6,101 nt of DNA. It comes from BJ22 sp031405895. GTDB taxonomy: Bacteria; Planctomycetota; Planctomycetia; Pirellulales; Pirellulaceae. The notes under the pieces are model-generated. The model made no database searches. It was not told the origin of the DNA and saw only the letters and a program-made list of their open reading frames with translations. Location of the stretch: assembly GCA_031405895.1 (NCBI GenBank), contig JANOFL010000016.1:1-6101 (forward strand), in the 5' to 3' direction. Of this stretch, positions 1 to 5,160 are shown one piece after another (within the stretch, counting starts at the first letter, position 1; every line of letters starts with the position of its first letter). A program made the position numbers and the translations under genes.

Positions 1-2
1 CC

Positions 3-191
3 TACCTCCGCCGTTATGCCGCCGGCCAGTCGCATCCGATCTATGCGCGTACGCCGCGCGCGGGCGGGACGGAAGAAATCCTGTTCGACGCCAATCCGCT
101 TGCCGAGGGCAAGTCGTTCTTCCGGGTGGGGCAGGCGGAACACTCGCCAGACCACAAGCTCTTCGCCTATGCCGTGGACGATCAGGGATCC
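3..191 (+). pseudogene. Fragment of an oligopeptidase B-like (peptidase S9A) propeller domain, cut off at a GGATCC site
   Basis: The translation from base 3 reads YLRRYAAGQSHPIYAR, then EEILFDANPLAEG, then SPDHKLFAYAVDDQGS. This order matches the N-terminal beta-propeller part of oligopeptidase B: the tyrosine-rich strand followed by P-I-Y-x-R, then 'LLDxNxxAEG', then 'SPDxxxxAYxxDxxG'. The match stops after DDQGS at about base 190, where a true family member would continue with a Y-T-L/I-R strand. What follows is a short spacer and then a mutarotase. The catalytic Ser/Asp/His domain is absent, so this piece cannot be a peptidase. The style resembles alphaproteobacterial homologues, though that is from memory. 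The stretch may belong to a gene starting left of the window, or may be joined artificially at the GATC inside GGATCC. Confidence 0.6.
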
Positions 192-1289
192 GGCCGCTCG
201 GAGCTGCTGGAGGCCGCTTCCGACTTCTACATCCAGGAAGCTGACAAGCTGGATGGCGTGACAGTTGCCTCGTACGGGGCAACGATCGATGGAACGGCCG
301 TTTCGTTGATCAACTGCGAAAACCGGCTCGGTCAAAAGATGTCGTTGACCGACTATGGAGCGGCGATGGTCTCGCTGGAGTTGCCCGACCGGAGCGGCAA
401 GCTGGCCAACGTGATATTAACCTGCCCCGACATCGCCGGCTTCGAAGCCTGCGGGATGTACTTCAACGCGATTGCAGGGCGGTATTGCAACCGGATCGCC
501 AACGGCAAGTTTACGATTGACGGAACCGGGTACCAGCTGGCCCTGAACAATGGGCCCCATCACTTGCATGGTGGCGTCAGGGGCTTCGACAAATATGTCT
601 GGAAGTTCGAGCCTTTCTCCGCTGCTGAAGGCGTTGGTGTCCGGTTTTCGAGAACCAGCCCGGATGGCGAAGAAGGCTATCCGGGAAGCGTCGAGGCGAT
701 GGCCAAATACACGCTGACGCACAGCGGCGAGCTGGTGGTTGAGCTGCAAGGGACGACTGACAAGCCGACCCATCTCAACATGACCAACCACAACTACTGG
801 AACCTGCGCGGCAACGGCGAGATTCTGGGCCACGAGCTGCTGATCCATGGCTCGCGATACCTGCCAGTCGATGAGGGCGGGATTCCGACTGGCGATCTGG
901 AAACTGTCGAGGGGACAGCCTTTGATTTCCGGACTGCCAAGACGATTGGGCTGGAGATTAACCAGCTGGCGGGTGAACCGGGCGGCTACGACCACTGCTA
1001 CGCTGTCGAAGGCATCGTGGGCGAGCTTCGGCCGGCAGCCCGGCTGAGCGATCCCGAATCGGGCCGCTGGATGGAAATCCATACGACCGAGCCGGGTCTG
1101 CAGTTCTATTCCGGCAACTATCTCAACGGCGAGACGGCCGCCGGAGGTTACGCCCAGCGACACGGTTTGTGTCTGGAAACGCAACGCTTTCCCGATAGTC
1201 CGAACCATCCCGACTTCCCGACCTCCCTGCTCAGGCCGGGCGAGACTTATTTCCACAAGACCACGCACCGGTTTGGTGTGGACCAGTAG
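3..1289 (+). CDS. galM: Aldose 1-epimerase (galactose mutarotase), in frame behind an oligopeptidase-like segment; open at the left edge
   Basis: Interconverts the alpha and beta anomers of galactose and other aldoses in the cytoplasm, feeding sugar catabolism. The frame is open from base 3 to the TAG at 1287-1289. The mutarotase domain starts near the GTG at 258 (MTVASYGATIDG), which alone gives 343 residues, the usual family length. Numbered from that GTG, the family residues are present: GRYCNRIANGKF at 74-85 (substrate Arg), HHLHGG with the catalytic His at 102, TNHNYWNL with the acid His at 178, GYDHC with Asp 245, and CLETQRFPDSPN with the catalytic base Glu 307. The domain is complete and no signal peptide is visible. 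The first ~63 codons are oligopeptidase-like and foreign to this family (separate entry), so the native start is uncertain: GTG 258 is the best choice by length, GTG 126 is the first start inside the window, or the frame may run in from outside. No good ribosome binding site precedes 258; AGGAAG lies about 18 bases away. The enzyme call is firm, the 5' end is not. Confidence 0.87.
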   Translation, partial: YLRRYAAGQSHPIYARTPRAGGTEEILFDANPLAEGKSFFRVGQAEHSPDHKLFAYAVDDQGSGRSELLEAASDFYIQEADKLDGVTVASYGATIDGTAVSLINCENRLGQKMSLTDYGAAMVSLELPDRSGKLANVILTCPDIAGFEACGMYFNAIAGRYCNRIANGKFTIDGTGYQLALNNGPHHLHGGVRGFDKYVWKFEPFSAAEGVGVRFSRTSPDGEEGYPGSVEAMAKYTLTHSGELVVELQGTTDKPTHLNMTNHNYWNLRGNGEILGHELLIHGSRYLPVDEGGIPTGDLETVEGTAFDFRTAKTIGLEINQLAGEPGGYDHCYAVEGIVGELRPAARLSDPESGRWMEIHTTEPGLQFYSGNYLNGETAAGGYAQRHGLCLETQRFPDSPNHPDFPTSLLRPGETYFHKTTHRFGVDQ

Positions 1290-1751
1290 CGGTATGACTG
1301 GCGTGGGATCCTGCAATAGCGCAGGTGTTGGTTTCCCTCGTACTCAGTGAAACGGTACTCGTGCTCGACTTCCTGGCCCAATCTTCGATTACGACTACGA
1401 GTACCGTCCCAAGCGACTGAGTACGAGTACGAGTTGGTCCAGGCCGCATGGCCAGACTTTGCATTCTGCCAGGCCTCGAACTGCGACAGGCGTGACGGAT
1501 TGACACGTCTATGCCGTTGCAAAGGAATGTGCCGGCCCTTCGATGGCCAATAGTGGCGTCCGGGGCGACTGACGGTCAAGGAGCTGGATTCGCTCGTTGA
1601 CCGCCTGTCCGGGCGGAATAGACTGGTCAATTCCTGGCCTGTTGGACAGGTTTTCCCATGCCCGCCAGAGGAAGGCCTCCGCGCCTGTCAGCCAGCTCAA
1701 GCGGGCGACTTTCCTTGCTTTTTCACCGGTCCGGCCGGATTTTTGCCCTGC
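1290..1751. other. Long intergenic stretch without a convincing gene
   Basis: About 460 bases lie between the mutarotase stop and the epimerase start. Frames are open here on both strands, but none gives a recognisable protein. The minus-strand frame covering 1509-2543 is mostly antisense to the epimerase. The region holds the GAGTAC inverted repeat (1337-1433, own entry) and a weak hairpin with a T4 tail at 1636-1654 (CCTGT, TGG, ACAGG), which could at best be a poor terminator. No promoter with two good boxes was found ahead of the epimerase gene. Confidence 0.6.
1337..1433. repeat. Imperfect long inverted repeat rich in GAGTAC units
   Basis: The outer arms CTCGTACTCAGT (1337-1348) and ACTGAGTACGAG (1416-1427) are perfectly complementary over 12 bp. 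The inner arms ACGGTACTCGT (1352-1362) and ACGAGTACCGT (1397-1407) are complementary over 11 bp. The two stems are separated by an asymmetric internal loop (3 versus 8 bases), and about 34 bases lie inside the inner stem. The right side continues as GAGTACGAGTACGAG (1419-1433). Similar GAGTAC/GTACTC-rich intergenic elements are, as far as I recall, frequent in planctomycetes. The element lies 48 bases after the mutarotase stop, so it could help end that transcript, but no T-run follows. Confidence 0.7.
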
Positions 1752-2834
1752 ATGAGCATCGCCATTGTTACAGGTTCGGCCGGGTTGATCGGCTCCGAAG
1801 CCGCCCGCCACTTCGCCGGGTCCGGCCTGACGGTTGTCGGCATCGACAACAACATGCGGCGCGAGTTTTTTGGCGAGGAAGCCTCGACCCAGTGGCAGCG
1901 CGATACGCTGGAACTGGAACTGGGACCACGTTACATCCATTTCGACGCCGACATCCGCGATGCCGGACTGATGGAGAGCCTGTTCCGGCGCTATAGCCGC
2001 GATGTGGCGCTGATCATTCACGCCGCCGCGCAGCCCTCCCATGACTGGGCGGCGCGGGCACCACAAGTGGACTTCACGGTCAACGCCAACGGCACGCTCA
2101 ACCTGCTGGAGGCGACGCGCCAGCATTGCCCGGATGCAGTGTTCATCTTCACATCGACGAACAAGGTCTACGGCGACGCGCCCAACCGCCTGCCCCTCCG
2201 CGAAATGGAGACACGCTGGGAGATCGACCCGGCCCACCCCTATCATCGCGGGATCGCCGAAAACCTCTCGATCGACCAGTGCCTGCACAGCCTGTTTGGG
2301 GCGAGCAAGGTCGCGGCCGACATTCTGGTCCAGGAATACGGACGCTATTTCGGACTCCAAACCGCAGTCTTTCGCGGGGGTTGCCTGACCGGCCCGAACC
2401 ACAGCGGCACGCAACTGCATGGCTTTCTCGCCTACCTGATGAAGTGCGCCGTGACCGGCAGCCCCTACAAGGTTTTCGGTTATCGCGGCAAACAGGTTCG
2501 CGACAACATCCACAGCCACGACCTGATCATGGCTTTTGAACACTTTTTCCGCGCCCCGCGTTCAGCCGAGGTCTACAACATCGGCGGCGGCCGGTTCAGT
2601 CACTGCTCGATGCAGGAAGCGATCACGCAGTGTGAAGAGATCGCCGGCCGGCCGCTGGAGCGGACCTATGTTGACGACAACCGGATCGGCGACCACATCT
2701 GGTACGTCTCGGACCTGACCCGTTTCCAGTCGCACTATCCCGGCTGGCGGCTGACTCGCGACGTGCCGGGAATCCTGCGCGAAATCCACGAAGCCAACGT
2801 CGACCGATGGACCACCCTGACGGCGGCCACTTGA
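1752..2834 (+). CDS. NAD-dependent sugar-nucleotide epimerase, CDP-paratose/CDP-tyvelose 2-epimerase type
   Basis: Extended short-chain dehydrogenase/reductase of 360 residues, predicted to epimerise a nucleotide sugar in the cytoplasm for surface polysaccharide synthesis. The ATG at 1752 puts the Rossmann strand at the N-terminus (MSIAIVTGSAGLIGS); a TTG at 1743 in the same frame would add only three residues. The dinucleotide motif GSAGLIG is at 8-14, and Asp 32 (GIDNN) ends strand 2, as expected for NAD. IIHAAAQPSHDW is at 88-99 and TSTNKVYGD at 134-142, typical of the tyvelose-epimerase branch. LFGASK at 181-186 occupies the YxxxK site, but with Phe 182 in place of the catalytic Tyr. GKQVRDNIHSHDL at 246-258 and VYNIGGG are the C-terminal substrate-side motifs. 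The gene overlaps the next one, a glycosyltransferase, which suggests an operon. No ribosome binding site is visible. The exact substrate cannot be told: CDP-paratose is the family label, not a demonstrated activity. Confidence 0.9.
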   Translation: MSIAIVTGSAGLIGSEAARHFAGSGLTVVGIDNNMRREFFGEEASTQWQRDTLELELGPRYIHFDADIRDAGLMESLFRRYSRDVALIIHAAAQPSHDWAARAPQVDFTVNANGTLNLLEATRQHCPDAVFIFTSTNKVYGDAPNRLPLREMETRWEIDPAHPYHRGIAENLSIDQCLHSLFGASKVAADILVQEYGRYFGLQTAVFRGGCLTGPNHSGTQLHGFLAYLMKCAVTGSPYKVFGYRGKQVRDNIHSHDLIMAFEHFFRAPRSAEVYNIGGGRFSHCSMQEAITQCEEIAGRPLERTYVDDNRIGDHIWYVSDLTRFQSHYPGWRLTRDVPGILREIHEANVDRWTTLTAAT

Positions 2835-3637
2835 ACGCGATCGCCCGCAAAAACCTGCTTGGGGTCGGGATTGCAGCGGCCAGCTACGACTCGGCAACGG
2901 CCGCAGTACTCGACGCCGCCCACCATCGCCGCCCGCTGGGGGTCAGTGCCCTCGCGGTTCACGGCGTGATGACCGGCGTCATGGACCCCGAGCACCGCTA
3001 CCGGCTGAACCAGCTGGAGCTGCTGGTGCCGGATGGGCAGCCGGTCCGTTGGGCGTTGAACCTGTTGCATGGGACGGGCCTGAAGGACCGTGTCTACGGC
3101 CCGAACCTGATGTTGCGGGTGCTGGAAGCCGCCGCGGCCGAAGGCCTGCCAGTCTGCCTGTTTGGAGGCAAGCCCGAACTGCTCGAACAGTTGCAGGCCC
3201 GGCTACTGGAGAAATTCCCGAGGTTGAAAATCGCGGCGGCGATTCCCTCGCGTTTTCGCAAAATCTCGGCCGACGAGAAAGGGGACCTGGTCCGCCAGAT
3301 CGTCGAGAGCGGCGCGCAGCTCACATTTGTCGGTCTTGGCTGCCCGCGCCAGGAAGTCTGGGCCTACGAGTTTCGCGAACAGCTTTCGATGCCAGTGCTC
3401 GCGGTGGGCGCGGCCTTTAACTTTCACGCCGGGGAACTGGCCCAGGCCCCCGCGTGGATGCAGCGATCCGGACTGGAATGGGCCTTTCGACTGTGGCGCG
3501 AGCCGAAGCGACTCTGGCAAAGGTACTTGCTGCTGAATCCGTACTACGCCGGCCTCGTCGCCTGCCAGTGGACGGGAATCAGAAAATTCGATTCCTCAAA
3601 ACTGGCCCCTCCGCGCGAGGAAGTGCGGTACGGGTAG
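2807..3637 (+). CDS. WecG/TagA/CpsF family glycosyltransferase (GT26)
   Basis: Predicted to transfer a sugar, N-acetylmannosamine or a relative in characterised members, from a nucleotide donor to a membrane lipid-linked acceptor during polysaccharide synthesis. It has 276 residues from ATG 2807, or 268 from the in-frame TTG at 2831, which overlaps the upstream TGA as TTGA. Family motifs: VPDGQPVRWALNLLHG at 74-89 with the presumed catalytic Asp 76, DRVYGPNLM at 94-102 with Arg 95, VGLGCPRQEVW at 175-185 with Gln 182, VGAAFNFHAGE at 200-210, and the C-terminal GLEWAFRLWREPKRLW at 222-237, the basic amphipathic segment associated with membrane binding. Where most members have a Thr-x-Asn near the N-terminus, this protein has SALAVHG (47-53), so both polar residues are missing. 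There is no signal peptide or transmembrane helix, consistent with a cytoplasmic peripheral membrane enzyme. It overlaps the epimerase by 28 bases (4 from the TTG), so translation of the two is probably coupled. Confidence 0.9.
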   Translation: MDHPDGGHLNAIARKNLLGVGIAAASYDSATAAVLDAAHHRRPLGVSALAVHGVMTGVMDPEHRYRLNQLELLVPDGQPVRWALNLLHGTGLKDRVYGPNLMLRVLEAAAAEGLPVCLFGGKPELLEQLQARLLEKFPRLKIAAAIPSRFRKISADEKGDLVRQIVESGAQLTFVGLGCPRQEVWAYEFREQLSMPVLAVGAAFNFHAGELAQAPAWMQRSGLEWAFRLWREPKRLWQRYLLLNPYYAGLVACQWTGIRKFDSSKLAPPREEVRYG

Positions 3638-3639
3638 GG

Positions 3640-3674
3640 CAGATCGGTCGGATTTGTCTGATCCGGCGGATCTG
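3640..3674. terminator. Hairpin between convergent genes, possible bidirectional terminator
   Basis: Arms 3640-3653 (CAGATCGGTCGGAT) and 3661-3674 (ATCCGGCGGATCTG) pair at 13 of 14 positions, with one G-G mismatch and one G-T wobble, around a 7-base loop. It fills most of the 45-base gap between the glycosyltransferase stop (3637) and the ribBA stop (3683). Neither strand has a T-run directly after the stem, so it is not a textbook intrinsic terminator. It could block transcripts from both sides or protect 3' ends. Confidence 0.5.
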
Positions 3675-3682
3675 GAAAACCT

Positions 3683-4912
3683 TTACCCCGCTTCAGCCGG
3701 CGGCAGGTGGTGCCCCAGTTTGTCGCGTTTGGTGTTGAGGTAGCGCCGGTTGAAATCGTTGGCTTCCGAAATGATCGGGACCTGATCGACGACTTCGAGG
3801 TCGAAACCGCGGAGATTGAAGGCTTCGGTTTTCTTCGGGTTGTTGGTCAGCAGCCGGATTTTCGTGAGGCCAAGGTCTTTCAGAATCTGGATGCCGACGC
3901 CGTAGTCCCGCATATCGGCGCGGAATCCCAGGGCGATGTTGGCGTCGACCGTGTCCATACCCTGGTCCTGGAGGTGATAGGCCTTGATCTTTTCGACCAG
4001 TCCGATTCCCCGGCCTTCCTGGGGCAAGTAAACGAGCACGCCGTTTCCTTCGGCCGCGATCATCCGCAAGGCGGTACCCAGCTGGTCGCCGCAATCGCAG
4101 CGGAGCGAGTCGATCAGATCGCCGGTAAAGCAGCTGCTGTGCATCCGGACCAGCGGCGGGTGCTGGGCGTTTTCCGGTTCACCCATCACAAGGGCAATTG
4201 GTTGCTGGTTTTCAAACTTGACGTCGTAGGCGACGATCCGGAACTCGCCGAATCGCGTCGGCAGTTTCGCCGAGGCCACCTGGGCGACCAGCTTTTCGTT
4301 CAGCCGCCGGTGCGCGATCAGGTCTTCGATCGTGATGATCGGCAAACCGTGCTGGCCGGCAATTTCCATCAGCCGGTCCCGCGTCGCCCGGTTGCCATCG
4401 TCGTCGAGAATTTCGCAGAGCACGCCGACGGGCTGAAGTCCCGCCATTCGCGCCAGGTCGACGGCGGCTTCCGTGTGGCCGGCGCGCCGCAGCACGCCCC
4501 CTTCCCTCGCCTGCAACAAATGGGCGTGTCCCGGCCGGACGAACTCATCCGCTGTACTTTCGGGATCGCAGATCCGTCGCACACAATGAGCCCTTTCGGC
4601 CGCCGTAATCCCGGTCTTGGCCGAGATATGGTCGATCGGCGTCATGAAGTTCGTTTCAAGACGGGTGGTGTTCCGCTGGACCAGCGGTTCGACATCCAGC
4701 CGCCGGGCCGTTTCAGCGAGAAGCGGGACACAAAAGTCCCCCCGCCCGCTGAGCACCAGGTTGATGGTCTCCGGCGTCGCCAGTTCGGCTGCACAGATGA
4801 AGTCGCCTTCGTTTTCACGATCCTCATCGTCGAGGACGATCACGACGCCACCCTGACGGATTTGCCGGACGGCGTCAGCGATCGAGGAAAACCCGCGGGA
4901 ATGAACCTGCAT
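3683..4912 (-). CDS. ribBA: Bifunctional 3,4-dihydroxy-2-butanone-4-phosphate synthase / GTP cyclohydrolase II
   Basis: Catalyses the two committed entry steps of riboflavin synthesis in the cytoplasm: ribulose-5-phosphate to dihydroxybutanone phosphate plus formate, and GTP to the pyrimidine precursor. The 409 residues are full length for a RibBA fusion. The RibB domain spans about 1-205, with the acidic metal-binding LDDEDRENEGD (27-37), TNFMTPIDH (87-95), RPGHAHLL (126-133) and GGVLRRAGHTEAAVDLAR (138-155) with the metal ligand His 146. The RibA domain spans about 206-402, with zinc ligands Cys 261, Cys 272 and Cys 274 (HSSCFTGD and RCDCG), YLPQEGRGIGL (295-305), AYHLQDQG (311-318), Arg 335 in MRDYG, and LLTNNPKK (354-361). 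Departures from textbook motifs are TNFMTPID for TNFTVSID, PGHAHL for PGHVFP and HSSC for HSEC; none removes a known ligand. The start ATG has no Shine-Dalgarno sequence but sits behind a T6 run. It is convergent with the glycosyltransferase and divergent from the downstream hypothetical gene, so it is probably transcribed alone from a long leader (separate entry). Confidence 0.97.
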   Translation of the reverse strand: MQVHSRGFSSIADAVRQIRQGGVVIVLDDEDRENEGDFICAAELATPETINLVLSGRGDFCVPLLAETARRLDVEPLVQRNTTRLETNFMTPIDHISAKTGITAAERAHCVRRICDPESTADEFVRPGHAHLLQAREGGVLRRAGHTEAAVDLARMAGLQPVGVLCEILDDDGNRATRDRLMEIAGQHGLPIITIEDLIAHRRLNEKLVAQVASAKLPTRFGEFRIVAYDVKFENQQPIALVMGEPENAQHPPLVRMHSSCFTGDLIDSLRCDCGDQLGTALRMIAAEGNGVLVYLPQEGRGIGLVEKIKAYHLQDQGMDTVDANIALGFRADMRDYGVGIQILKDLGLTKIRLLTNNPKKTEAFNLRGFDLEVVDQVPIISEANDFNRRYLNTKRDKLGHHLPPAEAG

Positions 4913-5088
4913 GTTCGGTTGCCAGAAAAAAGGTTGCCGGTGGGCAATGTACCCGTTCCACGGCTCCCGCCATGGAACGAGGTGACCAAAGGCTCTGCCT
5001 TCTCAAGGCTGCCATGGCCCCACTTTCACGAGGCAGAAGCTCAGGTCGGTGCGTGCCGTGGAACGAGGGCCTGTTCGGGCCTGTTCCG
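4913..5088 (-). promoter_or_regulatory. Structured 5' leader of ribBA with two mutually exclusive long stems
   Basis: Read as minus-strand RNA, a 13-base arm (4964-4952) can pair with a near arm (4981-4969) or with a far arm (5067-5055). The near pairing is a 13-pair hairpin with two G-U pairs closed by a GNRA-type GGGA tetraloop. The far pairing has 13 pairs with one G-U. The non-Watson-Crick positions are C-A on the plus strand and become G-U only on the ribBA strand, which points to selection on this RNA. Between the arms lie a 7-bp stem (TCTGCCT 5037-5031 with AGGCAGA 5000-4994) and a competing GCCTT/AAGGC hairpin. Closest to the gene, a small stem (TTGCC 4947-4943, GGCAA 4938-4934) is followed by T6 at 4931-4926, a terminator-like arrangement just before the ATG. 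The conserved blocks of the FMN riboswitch (RFN element) were looked for and are not present. Any regulatory role is inference. Confidence 0.5.
5067..5086. repeat. Perfect 10-bp tandem repeat in the divergent promoter region
   Basis: The unit GGGCCTGTTC occurs twice back to back, at 5067-5076 and 5077-5086. Its period is about one helical turn, and it ends 8 bases before the shared TATA region. It would overlap the -35 area of the plus-strand promoter and the first transcribed bases of ribBA. It could be an operator for a regulator binding one face of the DNA, or a chance duplication. Confidence 0.6.
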
Positions 5089-5094
5089 GCTGAC

Positions 5095-5102
5095 AGTATA
5101 AC
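5095..5102. promoter_or_regulatory. Overlapping divergent -10 elements for ribBA and the hypothetical gene
   Basis: The plus strand reads TATAAC at 5097-5102 and the minus strand reads TATACT at 5100-5095; each matches TATAAT at 5 of 6 positions. It is the only AT-rich spot in this GC-rich gap. Predicted start sites are near 5109 (plus) and near 5088 (minus). No good -35 box lies at the right spacing on either strand: TTCGGG upstream for plus, AGGGCT for minus. If both are used, the two promoters exclude each other. Confidence 0.4.
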
Positions 5103-5160
5103 GTTGAGGCGGTCGCCAGCCCTACCGCAGGCCGCCCGTCAATCCGCTCCCGGCGCTCAT

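Noticed and set aside
417..1316. Minus-strand open frame of 299 codons
   Set aside because: It lies opposite the mutarotase, whose catalytic motifs are intact on the plus strand.
1601..1616. Hairpin CCGCC/GGCGG as a terminator
   Set aside because: Only 5 bp with no T-run after it; chance occurrence is likely in GC-rich sequence.
1247..1630. Small minus-strand frame (127 codons) across the GAGTAC repeat, and a plus-strand frame at 1347-1553
   Set aside because: The SYSYS and EYE-like stretches come from the DNA repeat; no conserved protein features and no initiation signal.
1636..1654. Hairpin with a T4 tail as the mutarotase terminator
   Set aside because: The stem is 5 bp plus two wobble pairs and lies about 350 bases after the stop codon; mentioned in the intergenic entry but not called as a terminator.
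1509..2543. Minus-strand open frame of 344 codons
   Set aside because: It is antisense to the well-supported epimerase over most of its length, its translation resembles no family, and long antisense frames are common in GC-rich DNA.
3683..4912. Changed RibBA motifs (TNFMTPID, PGHAHL, HSSC) as signs of lost activity
   Set aside because: All zinc cysteines, the RibB metal-binding acidic motif and His 146 are kept; the changes look like lineage variation.
4913..5088. FMN riboswitch (RFN element) upstream of ribBA
   Set aside because: The conserved RFN blocks (a GGGGCAGGGTGAAA-like 5' part, CCGACAGT-like and GGATGA-like 3' parts) were looked for on the minus strand and are missing, so the leader is described only as structured.
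3707..5101. Plus-strand open frame of 464 codons
   Set aside because: It is antisense to the complete ribBA gene and has low-complexity, non-family composition; a GC-rich shadow frame.
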